This document shows, piece by piece, positions 8,914-17,005 of a stretch of DNA of 64,000 nucleotides; positions within the stretch are counted from its first letter, which is position 1, and each line of letters starts with the position of its first letter. The position numbers were made by a program, and so were the translations under genes. The notes beneath the pieces are model-generated. The model did no database searches and was not told the origin of the DNA. It worked only from the letters and a program-made list of their open reading frames with translations. The stretch is from assembly GCA_934693135.1 (NCBI GenBank), contig CAKUVA010000006.1:1-64000 (forward strand), written 5' to 3'. The DNA is from an uncultured Bacteroidales bacterium (lineage in GTDB: Bacteria > Bacteroidota > Bacteroidia > Bacteroidales > UBA932).

Positions 8914-10062
8914 ATGCTTGAAAGGATATTGTTAGCTCCTTATTATCTTACCTTGAAGATAAGGCACGCCCTATATGACAAAGGCGTGTTTAAAGTGCAT
9001 ACCTGTGATGTTCCGACAATATGCGTAGGCAACATTGCCGCAGGAGGAACTGGCAAGACTCCTCACACTGAAATGATTCTGAGGACTCTTTTATCCAGCG
9101 AAGATTGGCAAGGAAAGAATATCTCAGTACTTTCAAGGGGTCACAAGCGCAAAAGCAAAGGCTTCCAACAGGTTCTCACAAGCGATCCAGCTTCTTTCGT
9201 AGGCGACGAGCCTCTGCAAATTAAAAGGAAATTCCCACAGGTAACAGTTGCTGTAGATCGGACAAGGGTGGAAGGATGTGACTTTCTGCTACATCCAGAG
9301 CATCTAAAGACTTCCAAGAAGGCGAAAAAATGCATCAATAAGGATATCAGCAGACAAGACTTGATAGTTCTTGACGATGCATTCCAGTACCGCTCACTTA
9401 AAGCATATTTCAATATTGTTCTCGTCGACTACAATCGTCCTCTGTGCAAAGACAAGTTGCTACCTTTCGGAAGACTTAGGGATTTACCTGAAAGGTTGCA
9501 TTATGCAAATGTAATTATCGTCACAAAATGTCCTCTCTACATGGAGAACTGGGAAAAGATGGAATGGGCGAAGACATTGGGAATAAACAATTTCGATGCG
9601 ATCACATGCAGAGGTACAGACACTGGTGGCAAAGAGATGATAGTTTTATTCACGACCATAAAGTATTGCCCTTTGGAGCCTGTCTTCGAGGATTATAACA
9701 AGAGATACATTTACTCACATAATCTGATACTTGTCTCCGGAATCGCTTCAGATACTGCTCTCAAGAGATATCTCAGTGACTCATACGGAATCGTGAAGAG
9801 ATTCAAATTTTCCGATCACCATAAATATAATTCAATAGATATCAGACGGATATCGAAGGCAACAAGGAAATGGCCAACCGCTCTGATAGCCACCACAGAA
9901 AAAGATAGTCAACGTCTACGTGATTACAAGAAGATGCCTAAAGCCATTAAGAAGAGATCTTTCCAAGCACCTATAGAGGTGGAGTTCTTGTCAGAACAGG
10001 AAAATGACATCTTTAGGAATACTCTACTTGACGCTCTGAGATCATTCAAGAAAGATCAATAA
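8914..10062 (+). CDS. lpxK: Tetraacyldisaccharide 4'-kinase
   Basis: Phosphorylates the 4' position of the lipid A disaccharide precursor at the inner membrane, the sixth step of lipid A synthesis. The protein has 382 residues: an N-terminal membrane-associated helix with LTLKIRHALYDKG, the P-loop VGNIAAGGTGKTP, the LSRGHKRKSKG segment, a VDRTRVEG segment, and DDAFQYRSL with the catalytic acidic pair. The frame is open to a TTG at 8905, but that codon lies inside the -7 box, so the ATG at 8914 is chosen. It shows that the organism makes lipid A. A bidirectional terminator separates it from the convergent aromatic operon. Confidence 0.92.
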   Translation: MLERILLAPYYLTLKIRHALYDKGVFKVHTCDVPTICVGNIAAGGTGKTPHTEMILRTLLSSEDWQGKNISVLSRGHKRKSKGFQQVLTSDPASFVGDEPLQIKRKFPQVTVAVDRTRVEGCDFLLHPEHLKTSKKAKKCINKDISRQDLIVLDDAFQYRSLKAYFNIVLVDYNRPLCKDKLLPFGRLRDLPERLHYANVIIVTKCPLYMENWEKMEWAKTLGINNFDAITCRGTDTGGKEMIVLFTTIKYCPLEPVFEDYNKRYIYSHNLILVSGIASDTALKRYLSDSYGIVKRFKFSDHHKYNSIDIRRISKATRKWPTALIATTEKDSQRLRDYKKMPKAIKKRSFQAPIEVEFLSEQENDIFRNTLLDALRSFKKDQ

Positions 10063-10071
10063 CATTGACAT

Positions 10072-10105
10072 AAAAAGACCTTCCCACTAAAGGAAAGGTC
10101 TTTCA
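10072..10105. terminator. Bidirectional terminator between lpxK and the aromatic operon
   Basis: Stem AAAGACCTTCC with GG-A-AAGGTCTTT (one bulged A), loop of about seven bases, with A-rich and T-rich flanks on either side so that it can work in both directions. It lies between two convergent stop codons. Confidence 0.8.
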
Positions 10106-10123
10106 TTTTTCTGTATAGTACGA

Positions 10124-11239
10124 TTATTTTTGGGTATCCTCATGCACATCTGATGCAAGAATTTCATTCTGCTCGCGAACAGACTCCTCATGTATGGCAT
10201 TGAAAACAGCCTCCACGAATTTCTCTGAAAGTCCATAAGCCTTAGCTTTCTCTACCATCTGTGACAGTATCTTGTCCCATCTACTAGTCTGCAGAATAGC
10301 AATATTGTGTTCCTTCTTATAATGACCAATGCTACGGCTTACATTCATACGAGAGCTAAGCGTGTAGAGCAAATTCTCATCGATAATATCTATCTGAGCC
10401 CTAAGTTGGTCGATATTCTCCTTATATTCAGGACTATCAGAATCTTTCTCCCTTACAACAAGACTTGATATCAGTTTACCGAAGTCCTCTGGAGTAACTT
10501 GCTGTTTAGCATCACTTAAAGCACATGAAGGATCGCAATGAGATTCTACCATGAGACCATCAAGTCCAAGGTCAAGAGCTCGCTGTGAAATTTCTTGAAG
10601 ATATGCGCGTGAACCTCCCATGTGGCTTGGATCAGCGAAGAACGGCAACTGTGGATAACGTGTCCTAAGTTCTATAGCAATCTGCCATCCCGGAGCATTG
10701 CGATATGTCATCTTCTCTGAGGTCGAAAAACCTCTATGGATGACACCGAGTTTCTTAATTCCAGCCTGATTCAGTCTCTCAAGTGCACCAAGCCATAAGT
10801 CGAGATCTGGATTAACAGGGTTCTTAACAAGGACTGGGATATCAGTATCTTTCAATGCATCAGCTATTTCCTGGACCAAGAACGGATTAGCAGTAGTCCT
10901 GGCTCCAATCCAAACCATATCCACTCCGAACTTGAGGCAGTCGAAAATATGCTTTTCGCTGGCCACCTCAGTAGCAACCTTCATACCAAGATCATTTTTA
11001 ACTCGCTGCAGCCACTTAAGTCCAGGAGTGCCTACACCTTCAAAATTATTTGGATGTGTGCGCGGCTTCCAAATACCGGCTCTAAACACATTGACACCCA
11101 ATTCTTTGAGACCGCGGGCAGTCTGCATAACCTGAACTTCTGACTCAGCGCTGCATGGTCCTGCAATCAGCAGAGGACGCTGGTCTTCCGGGAACAATCC
11201 CCATTCTGACACAGGTATAAGATCTAATCTGTTTTCCAT
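10124..11239 (-). CDS. Bifunctional 3-deoxy-7-phosphoheptulonate synthase / chorismate mutase
   Basis: Residues about 15-260 form a type I-beta DAHP synthase, which condenses phosphoenolpyruvate and erythrose 4-phosphate at the entry of the shikimate pathway (LIAGPCSAES, FRAGIWKPRT, VKNPVNPD, FFADPSHMGGS). Residues about 275-360 form an AroQ-type chorismate mutase helical domain (QLRAQIDIIDENLLYTLSSRM). This fusion is common in Bacteroidetes, where the mutase domain often confers feedback control on the synthase. It is the last gene of the pheA operon, so the entry enzyme and the prephenate branch are controlled together by the leader upstream of pheA. Confidence 0.93.
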   Translation of the reverse strand: MENRLDLIPVSEWGLFPEDQRPLLIAGPCSAESEVQVMQTARGLKELGVNVFRAGIWKPRTHPNNFEGVGTPGLKWLQRVKNDLGMKVATEVASEKHIFDCLKFGVDMVWIGARTTANPFLVQEIADALKDTDIPVLVKNPVNPDLDLWLGALERLNQAGIKKLGVIHRGFSTSEKMTYRNAPGWQIAIELRTRYPQLPFFADPSHMGGSRAYLQEISQRALDLGLDGLMVESHCDPSCALSDAKQQVTPEDFGKLISSLVVREKDSDSPEYKENIDQLRAQIDIIDENLLYTLSSRMNVSRSIGHYKKEHNIAILQTSRWDKILSQMVEKAKAYGLSEKFVEAVFNAIHEESVREQNEILASDVHEDTQK

Positions 11240-11254
11240 AATTATTGTTTAGTT

Positions 11255-12109
11255 TTATCTTATTATTCTCTTTATCTTGTTTGCCTCGTCTATGAGACTT
11301 CGAATCTTGTTTCCATCAAGGTCAGCTATCGCATTGCGAAATTCCTTCATCTTATCAATATATGTGTCTATTACCTGAAGGACATTGTCACTATTTTGGG
11401 TAAGAATAGGCACCCACATATCCGCATTACTCTTCGCAAGTCTCACTGTAGACGAGAATCCTCCTGATGCAAGATCGAATATATGTTTTTCATCTTTCTC
11501 CTTATCAAGTACCGTAAGGGCTAAAGCAAAAGATGTGACATGAGATATATGTGAGACATACGCTGTATGAACATCATGGTTATCAGCATTCATATACGTA
11601 GGTCTCATATTCAGAGTATCATAGAGTTTTTCTATGGTTTTCACTGCTTTTGGATCCGATTCCTCAGTATTGGCAAATATACATGCACGTCCATCGAAGA
11701 GGTTAGGCATAGCAGCCCAAGGTCCGGAATATTCCGTTCCGGCCATAGGATGCGTGGCGACATAACGAGAGCGGAAAGGATGATAGTGGACACCACGGAC
11801 AATCTGCCCCTTGGTGGAACACGTATCTATCACAATCTTATCCTTCGCACCTTCTTTCTGAAATTCATCAAGGATTATCGGCAACATCCTTACAGCAGTC
11901 CCGACTGGTACAGCAATCACAACAATATCTGCACGATGTATGCTCTCCTCGAATGGAACTATCTCATCTGCAAGTCCTATCTTTTCTGCCGCAGCGGCAT
12001 TGACGGGATCATTTTCCACGCCAAGGATTGTATCAGCAAATCCGCGTCTCTTAAGGTCAATGGCCATCGAACCACCGATGAGTCCGAGACCGATTATTGA
12101 AATTATCAT
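11255..12109 (-). CDS. tyrA: Prephenate dehydrogenase
   Basis: Oxidatively decarboxylates prephenate to 4-hydroxyphenylpyruvate for tyrosine synthesis. The 284-residue protein opens with a dinucleotide-binding fold (IGLGLIGGSMA) and has the conserved HPMAGTEYSGP substrate segment and HxxHVTSFAL. There is no C-terminal ACT or mutase domain, so it is the minimal form; the mutase is in the following gene. It lies in the middle of the operon, seven bases after the aminotransferase and 15 bases before the DAHP synthase gene. Confidence 0.93.
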   Translation of the reverse strand: MIISIIGLGLIGGSMAIDLKRRGFADTILGVENDPVNAAAAEKIGLADEIVPFEESIHRADIVVIAVPVGTAVRMLPIILDEFQKEGAKDKIVIDTCSTKGQIVRGVHYHPFRSRYVATHPMAGTEYSGPWAAMPNLFDGRACIFANTEESDPKAVKTIEKLYDTLNMRPTYMNADNHDVHTAYVSHISHVTSFALALTVLDKEKDEKHIFDLASGGFSSTVRLAKSNADMWVPILTQNSDNVLQVIDTYIDKMKEFRNAIADLDGNKIRSLIDEANKIKRIIR

Positions 12110-12116
12110 AGTTTAG

Positions 12117-13328
12117 TTATTGTTTCATCATAGCCCGTATCTTTTCTTCAGCGGTAGCAAGTACTTCCGGTTTAGCACACAATGAGATACGGACATAGTC
12201 ACATCCATTCTTACCGAAAATGAATCCTGGGGTAATAAATACTCCTGCATCATATAAGATTTTGTCAGAAACCTGCTCTCCGAGGCATTTCGATGTGTCA
12301 GCAGCATTGACAAGAACATTATCCTTGCTAATCCTCCCCCACAAGAATAGTCCACTTGACTCATGGTCATATTTCGCACCTATCAAATCGAAGATTTTTC
12401 CGGCAGCAATCCTACGGACTTTATATTCTGCATTCAGTTCATGAAACCATTCCGGACCTTGTGCAAGAGCCTGTACAGCGGCAAGTTGCATCGGCTTAAA
12501 CATTCCAGAGTCCATCTGGCTCTTAACCTTCAGCACCTCAGCTATCACGTCCTTTGCCCCAGCAACCATTCCAATTCTCCATCCAGACATATTATGCGCT
12601 TTGCTAAGAGAGTTGAGTTCCAAGCAACACTCTTTTGCACCATCAGCAGCTAATATAGATATTGGATTGTCATTCAGTATGAAACTATACGGATTGTCAT
12701 TGACAATCAAGATACCATGCCTACTACCAAAATCCACTATTTTCTGATAAAGCTCAGGTGTAGCCTTGGCACCGGTAGGCATATGCGGATAGTTGGTCCA
12801 CATAATCTTAACCCCGCTCAAGTCCATTTTTTCAAGAGCATCGAAATCAGGCTGCCAACCATTTTCTTCTGTCAGATCATAAGTGACAATATCTGCGCCA
12901 ACGAGCTTGGATGCCGATGTGTATGTAGGATAACCAGGATCTGGAACTAGTACTTTGTCACCCTCATTGATAAATGCCATACTTATGAGAAGAATTCCTT
13001 CTTTCGATCCGAAAAGAGGCTGAATCTCACCAACAGGATCCAATGTCACATTATAATATCTCGAGTACCACTCCGAGAATGCTTTTCTAAGTTCAGGAAG
13101 ACCGATGTAGCTTTGGTATGCATGGTTGCCCGGCTGAGTTGCAGCCTCACGAAGTGCTTCAATAGCCTGCGCCGGAGGCATACCATCAGGTGCGCCAATT
13201 CCCAAATTTATTATCTTATCCTTTCCTTCCGCAAGACGGGAGGTGTTCAAACTATCTATTTCTTTCAATTTTCTTGAGAAATAGTATTCACGGACACATT
13301 GTGTCCTCCTTGCCGGTTCTATTATCAT
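12117..13328 (-). CDS. Pyridoxal-phosphate aminotransferase (aromatic operon)
   Basis: A fold-type I class I/II aminotransferase of 403 residues with the Schiff-base lysine motif SLSKAHNMSGWRIG, the VPDPGYPTY segment and NDNPYSFI. By position between pheA and tyrA it probably transaminates phenylpyruvate and hydroxyphenylpyruvate; the family also includes LL-diaminopimelate and aspartate aminotransferases, so the substrate is inferred from the operon. The gene starts two bases after the pheA stop codon, which points to tight co-translation. Confidence 0.88.
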   Translation of the reverse strand: MIIEPARRTQCVREYYFSRKLKEIDSLNTSRLAEGKDKIINLGIGAPDGMPPAQAIEALREAATQPGNHAYQSYIGLPELRKAFSEWYSRYYNVTLDPVGEIQPLFGSKEGILLISMAFINEGDKVLVPDPGYPTYTSASKLVGADIVTYDLTEENGWQPDFDALEKMDLSGVKIMWTNYPHMPTGAKATPELYQKIVDFGSRHGILIVNDNPYSFILNDNPISILAADGAKECCLELNSLSKAHNMSGWRIGMVAGAKDVIAEVLKVKSQMDSGMFKPMQLAAVQALAQGPEWFHELNAEYKVRRIAAGKIFDLIGAKYDHESSGLFLWGRISKDNVLVNAADTSKCLGEQVSDKILYDAGVFITPGFIFGKNGCDYVRISLCAKPEVLATAEEKIRAMMKQ

Positions 13329-13330
13329 AA

Positions 13331-14167
13331 TCAGATTCCCGATATATATTCACCCATTATGTCTATCCCGTCCATCAATGGACGGATGGCCGCGAGCGCC
13401 TGAGTATAACGTCCGTAGTCCTCAAATGTAATGTCTGCATAAAAGAAATACTGCCACTTCTTTCCAGGAATAGGGAGCGACTGAATCCTCGTAAGGTTCA
13501 TGTCATAGAAGGACAGTATCGTAAGTATCTTTGCAAGAGATCCTGGAGTATGGAGCAACGTGAAACAGACTGATGCTTTATTTACTTTTTCACGAGCTAC
13601 TGAAACGGAATCGTCCATCACTAGGAACCTCGTAAAATTCTCACTATATGTTTCAATATTTGGACACAAAATGTCAAGACCAAAACGCTCCGCAGCGAAA
13701 GAAGAGGCCACTGCGCCGACTCCCATTAGACCAGCCTCAGCAATATCAGCAGCACTCTTGGCTGTATCTTCTGATTCCACAACCTTTATCCATGGACATT
13801 TCGTCTCAAAGAACTGGCGAGTCTGATTTATGGCCATATAATGAGTATGGACTTCTCTTATATCTTCAACCTTTTGTCCAGGAAGAGCCATAAGATTCTG
13901 ATGGATATGCAAATATGCTTCCCCCTTTATCTTCTTTCCTTTTCTCCTAAGAAGATCAAAATTAGGCAGCAATCCACCAGAAGTAGTATTTTCGACAGCC
14001 ATCACAGCGGCATCTGCCCGTCCTTCATCAAGGGCCGTAAAAAGTCCCTCAAAAGTAGAGCATTCTATTATTTCCGGTTCAATGTTCTCATGTTCCATAA
14101 AGAAGCTATAAGCAGCTTCCTCATGAAAGCTACCATGAAAACCTTGTATGGCGACCTTTTTTTTCAT
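13331..14167 (-). CDS. pheA: Prephenate dehydratase
   Basis: Converts prephenate to phenylpyruvate. Of 278 residues, about 1-185 are the catalytic domain (AIQGFHGSFHEEAA, ENTTSGGLLPNFDLL, and TAKSAADIAEAG where the TRF-type motif region sits), and about 190-278 an ACT regulatory domain (FTLLHTPGSLAKIL, LTRIQSLPIPGKKWQYFFYAD), so phenylalanine feedback is likely. It is the first structural gene of the operon and starts 17 bases after the T-run of the leader terminator. The start is fixed by the poly-lysine N-terminus before VAIQG. Confidence 0.93.
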   Translation of the reverse strand: MKKKVAIQGFHGSFHEEAAYSFFMEHENIEPEIIECSTFEGLFTALDEGRADAAVMAVENTTSGGLLPNFDLLRRKGKKIKGEAYLHIHQNLMALPGQKVEDIREVHTHYMAINQTRQFFETKCPWIKVVESEDTAKSAADIAEAGLMGVGAVASSFAAERFGLDILCPNIETYSENFTRFLVMDDSVSVAREKVNKASVCFTLLHTPGSLAKILTILSFYDMNLTRIQSLPIPGKKWQYFFYADITFEDYGRYTQALAAIRPLMDGIDIMGEYISGI

Positions 14168-14183
14168 CTGTCTTATCTGTCAT

Positions 14184-14215
14184 AAAAAAAGGCTGTCCGA
14201 AACACCGGGCAGCCT
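14184..14215 (-). terminator. Attenuator terminator before pheA
   Basis: On the minus strand the arms AGGCTGCCCGG and TCGGACAGCCT pair with one mismatch and one wobble around a short TGTTT loop, followed by seven Ts and then, 17 bases later, the pheA ATG. A strong intrinsic terminator between a promoter and the first gene is the hallmark of attenuation. Confidence 0.85.
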
Positions 14216-14262
14216 GTAAGCTTCACTTGCATAATGACAAATCAGAAAGATACAATGCCCGG
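14205..14262 (-). promoter_or_regulatory. Antiterminator pairing of the pheA attenuator
   Basis: Within leader codons 23-25 the minus strand reads CCGGGCA (14262-14256). This is the exact complement of TGCCCGG (14211-14205), which forms the 5' arm of the terminator. Pairing of the two would block the terminator. A ribosome that reaches the stop codon (14244-14242) would cover the first segment and free the terminator; a ribosome stalled at the Phe/Tyr run upstream (residues 13-17) would leave it free. Confidence 0.75.
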
Positions 14263-14328
14263 ACCTTTATCTACTGGATAAAAGTAATAAAAACCACCGA
14301 AGCTATAGTATCGTGTCCAATTATTCAT
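14242..14328 (-). CDS. Phe/Tyr-rich leader peptide of the aromatic operon
   Basis: A 28-residue frame not previously listed among long frames: Met-Asn-Asn-Trp at the start, YY at 7-8, F at 10, the run FYYFY at 13-17 and F at 28, then TGA. Nine of 28 codons are Phe or Tyr, plus one Trp, the amino acids made by the operon downstream. It begins about eight bases after a perfect -7 box, ends 27 bases before the terminator hairpin, and contains the antiterminator strand. All parts of a ribosome-mediated attenuator are therefore present in the right order. The message may be leaderless at this frame. Confidence 0.85.
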   Translation of the reverse strand: MNNWTRYYSFGGFYYFYPVDKGPGIVSF

Positions 14329-14335
14329 ATCGATG

Positions 14336-14343
14336 CAAAGATA
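14336..14343 (-). promoter_or_regulatory. -7 box of the pheA leader transcript
   Basis: TATCTTTG on the minus strand, a perfect TAnnTTTG match, seven bases before the leader-peptide ATG. No clear -33 TTG was found at the usual spacing. Confidence 0.65.
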
Positions 14344-14365
14344 AGTATTTTTTAGTAAAAAATAA

Positions 14366-14932
14366 CTACACAGTCATAATATCTTTTTCTTTCGCTGCAA
14401 TAAGTGCATCGATTTCCTTGATATTTTTGTCAGTAACTTTCTGAACTTCATCTTCGCCCTCTTTCTGTGCATCTTCAGGGAGACCTTCATTTTTCTGCGC
14501 TTTTTTCAGAAGCTCCACAGCGTCACGACGCGCATTGCGAACTACCACTTTGGAGTTCTCACCAGCCGTCTTTGCCTTCTTTATGAGTTCCTTCCTGCGG
14601 TCTTCAGTAAGAGGTGGGACATTGCAACGAATCTGTTCACCATTGTTCTGTGGTGTCATTCCAATGTTAGCGTCTATTATAGCCTTCTCTATTTTCTGAA
14701 TCATACTCTTCTCCCAAGGCTGAATTAACACTGTCTTGGCATCAGGTGCAGTCACGGAAGCTACCTGCGGAACGGGTGTTGGAGAACCATAATAGTCCAC
14801 TACAACATTGTTGAACAAAGAAGGATTAGCCTTTCCTACACGATAGGTCTTAAGGTCTTCCTCAAGAAATGCAACTGCTTCCTTCATCTTTTTATCTGCA
14901 GCAGTAACGATTTCATTTACTCTTGGTAACAT
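14366..14932 (-). CDS. frr: Ribosome recycling factor
   Basis: Splits post-termination ribosomes with EF-G. The 188-residue length and the motifs (KMKEAVAFLEEDLKTYRVGKANPSLF, VVDYYGSPTPVPQVASV, LIQPWEKSMIQKIEKAI, CNVPPLTEDRRKEL) are typical. The frame is open to 14986 but that would overlap pyrH; the start at 14932 (MLPRVNEIV) fits the family. It follows pyrH by 19 bases, the common pyrH-frr order. Confidence 0.96.
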   Translation of the reverse strand: MLPRVNEIVTAADKKMKEAVAFLEEDLKTYRVGKANPSLFNNVVVDYYGSPTPVPQVASVTAPDAKTVLIQPWEKSMIQKIEKAIIDANIGMTPQNNGEQIRCNVPPLTEDRRKELIKKAKTAGENSKVVVRNARRDAVELLKKAQKNEGLPEDAQKEGEDEVQKVTDKNIKEIDALIAAKEKDIMTV

Positions 14933-14951
14933 AGTACTTGAATTTATATGG

Positions 14952-15656
14952 TTATACGTGTACGAGAGTACCCACCTTTTCTCCATTCAGGAGACGTGTA
15001 AGATTACCCTTGCAATTCATATCGAATACGATTATAGGCATATTGCCTTCACTACAGAGAGCAAATGCTGTCTGATCCATAACTTTGAGATGATCAGATA
15101 TAGCCTTTTCGAACGTAAGTTCATCATATTTCACAGCGGTAGGATCTTTTTCCGGATCTGCTGTATATACGCCATCCACGCGCGTACCTTTAAGAAGAGC
15201 GTCAGCACCTATCTCCAAAGCACGCAGAGCCGCCCCTGAGTCTGTAGTGAAGAAAGGATTACCTGTTCCTCCTGCAATAAGAGCGACACCGCCATTTTCC
15301 ATAACCTTCACTGCATCATCTCTCATATAATATTTGGCAACAGGTTCCATAGGCGTAGCCGTGAATACCTGCGCATTCACTCCCTGCTCCTTTATAAACA
15401 TGGAAAGAGCCAGTGAATTTATAACAGTCGCAAGCATGCCCATTTTATCGCCGTCGACTCTGTCAAAGCCTTTTCCAACACCCTGAAGACCGCGGAAGAT
15501 GTTTCCACCGCCATTGACAATGGCAATCTGCAATCCTGCCTTTGCCGCTGAAGCAATCTCTTCGGCATAAGCTTGCAGACTCATCGTATCAAGTCCTTTC
15601 CCAGCATGTCCTCCGAGGCTCTCACCACTTAATTTCAATAGAACTCGTCTATACAT
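14952..15656 (-). CDS. pyrH: UMP kinase
   Basis: Phosphorylates UMP to UDP in pyrimidine nucleotide synthesis. The 234-residue protein starts MYRRVLLKLSGESLGG, has VNGGGNIFRG and the D-rich GVYTADPEKDPTA segment of the amino-acid kinase fold, and ends in the usual NLTRLLNGEKVGTLV. It is the first gene of a pyrH-frr operon with a recognisable promoter upstream. Confidence 0.96.
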   Translation of the reverse strand: MYRRVLLKLSGESLGGHAGKGLDTMSLQAYAEEIASAAKAGLQIAIVNGGGNIFRGLQGVGKGFDRVDGDKMGMLATVINSLALSMFIKEQGVNAQVFTATPMEPVAKYYMRDDAVKVMENGGVALIAGGTGNPFFTTDSGAALRALEIGADALLKGTRVDGVYTADPEKDPTAVKYDELTFEKAISDHLKVMDQTAFALCSEGNMPIIVFDMNCKGNLTRLLNGEKVGTLVHV

Positions 15657-15698
15657 GGTTATTTTTATTTAATACAAGTTGATTTCAACAATTTGAAA

Positions 15699-15729
15699 CA
15701 AAATTATCGAAATATTATGAAACTTGCAA
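15699..15729 (-). promoter_or_regulatory. Promoter of pyrH-frr
   Basis: On the minus strand a TTG (15729-15727), 20 bases, then TAATTTTG (15706-15699): both elements of the Bacteroidetes promoter at the expected spacing, about 40 bases before the pyrH ATG. Confidence 0.65.
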
Positions 15730-15738
15730 GAAACACCC

Positions 15739-15746
15739 TATCTTTG
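15739..15746 (+). promoter_or_regulatory. -7 box of the cytochrome b gene
   Basis: TATCTTTG, a perfect match, 40 bases before the ATG at 15787. It is divergent from the pyrH promoter. Confidence 0.55.
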
Positions 15747-15786
15747 CCTATATAATCAATATTTGGATTTTAATCTTTATTAACTA

Positions 15787-16485
15787 ATGGCGAACGCATT
15801 CCACTACTCCATCGGGAGAAAGTTCATTCAAGCGGTCAGCGGTGCATTCCTTGTAGTGTTCCTGCTACTGCATGGTACTATTAACTTTTTTTCTGTAATA
15901 GATTCATTCACAGGCGGCTGGGACTCATTTGAAGGACTTTTCCAGCTTGGATGTGACTTCATGGCACTGCCTATCGTAACCATTATGGTTCCTGTTTTGG
16001 CACTTGGCTTCATCCTTCACATAGCATACGGATGCTACCTTACATGGTATAACATCAAAGCTCGTGGCGGATACAAGAGATATGAAATAGCAAGCAAAGC
16101 CAAGACTGATTCATGGTCTGCAAAGAACATGTTCGTGCTTGGTATCGTAATTCTCGGTATCCTATTCTTCCACTTGACACATTTCTGGGCCAAAATGCAG
16201 CTTCTCGAATTCTGTGGAAGCGAAGCTGAGAATCCTTACTTCCTCCTTGAGAAGACTTTCGGAAATGTATGGGTACTCATCATTTATCTCATCTGGTTCG
16301 TAGCTGTTTGGTTCCACCTCTGCCATGGTTTCTGGAGTATGTTCCAGACAGTGGGTTGGGATAATCAGACATGGTTCAAGAGAATCAAGGTCATTGGAAT
16401 CATCGTTGCAACTATAATCTTCGCAATGTTCGCTGCAGTAGCAGTAAACGCATTCCTTCATGCAAACGGAATCCTCTGCTGTTAA
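15787..16485 (+). CDS. Succinate dehydrogenase / fumarate reductase cytochrome b subunit
   Basis: Membrane anchor of complex II, carrying heme b and passing electrons to or from menaquinone. The 232-residue protein has five hydrophobic segments and candidate axial histidines in LLHGTINF, LGFILHIAYG, FFHLTHFW and VWFHLCHGFW, the single-polypeptide type found in Bacteroidetes (SdhC/FrdC). In the relatives I know, the gene is followed at once by the flavoprotein and iron-sulfur genes. Here a strong terminator follows and those genes are absent from the window, so its partners must be elsewhere or missing. Confidence 0.9.
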   Translation: MANAFHYSIGRKFIQAVSGAFLVVFLLLHGTINFFSVIDSFTGGWDSFEGLFQLGCDFMALPIVTIMVPVLALGFILHIAYGCYLTWYNIKARGGYKRYEIASKAKTDSWSAKNMFVLGIVILGILFFHLTHFWAKMQLLEFCGSEAENPYFLLEKTFGNVWVLIIYLIWFVAVWFHLCHGFWSMFQTVGWDNQTWFKRIKVIGIIVATIIFAMFAAVAVNAFLHANGILCC

Positions 16486-16505
16486 TCAACAGTTATTAGA
16501 ATTAT

Positions 16506-16545
16506 AAAAAAGGCGATGGCTAGATAACCAGTCATCGCCTTTTTT
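16506..16545 (+). terminator. Terminator after the cytochrome b gene
   Basis: A6-GGCGATG pairs with CATCGCC-T6 around a loop of 14 bases; near-perfect intrinsic terminator 20 bases after the stop codon, probably usable in both directions. Confidence 0.85.
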
Positions 16546-16654
16546 ATAATATTTTTTTCACAGACGTAGCGGATAGAACGAATTTTGTTATATTTACAGG
16601 TGGTACGGAGACCAAAGAGAAGCACATTTGGAAAAAAACGTACCACAGACAAAT

Positions 16655-17005
16655 ATGAAAAGTGAATCATTTTTTTCATTCGTGGCTGGAGCCGCGATAG
16701 GAGTTACACTCGGAGTTCTCTTCGCCCCAGACAAAGGAGAAGTAACACGTCGAAAAATAAAGGATGCTGCTCAAGAGGGCTATGACACAGCCAAGGAAAA
16801 GGTTACCGAAGCTTATGCAGAAGCCAAAGTTAGAGCAAGAAAGGTTCGTAAAGACCTCAACGATTTAAAATCAATTCTAAAAGATGAGGGGGAAGATATG
16901 AAGGAAGAAGCAAGAGCCAAGATCCTTGATCAACTTGATAGACTTGAAAGAGCTCTATCTAAAGAAGATGGTGTAATAATTGACGACCAGTTCGAGGATG
17001 CCTAA
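16655..17005 (+). CDS. YtxH-domain protein
   Basis: A 116-residue protein with one N-terminal membrane segment (FFSFVAGAAIGVTLGVLFAP) followed by DKGEVTRRKI and a long charged helical tail, the YtxH layout. The function of the family is not settled; it is often linked to envelope stress. The frame is open to a TTG at 16628, but the ATG at 16655 puts the membrane segment at the usual place. It is the first of a three-gene unit (YtxH, holin-like, small soluble protein) with one-base overlap to the next gene. Confidence 0.75.
   Translation: MKSESFFSFVAGAAIGVTLGVLFAPDKGEVTRRKIKDAAQEGYDTAKEKVTEAYAEAKVRARKVRKDLNDLKSILKDEGEDMKEEARAKILDQLDRLERALSKEDGVIIDDQFEDA

Noticed and set aside
15739..16485. 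Cytochrome b as part of a b-type oxidase or other complex
   Set aside because: Length, five helices and the histidine pattern fit the succinate dehydrogenase/fumarate reductase type better.
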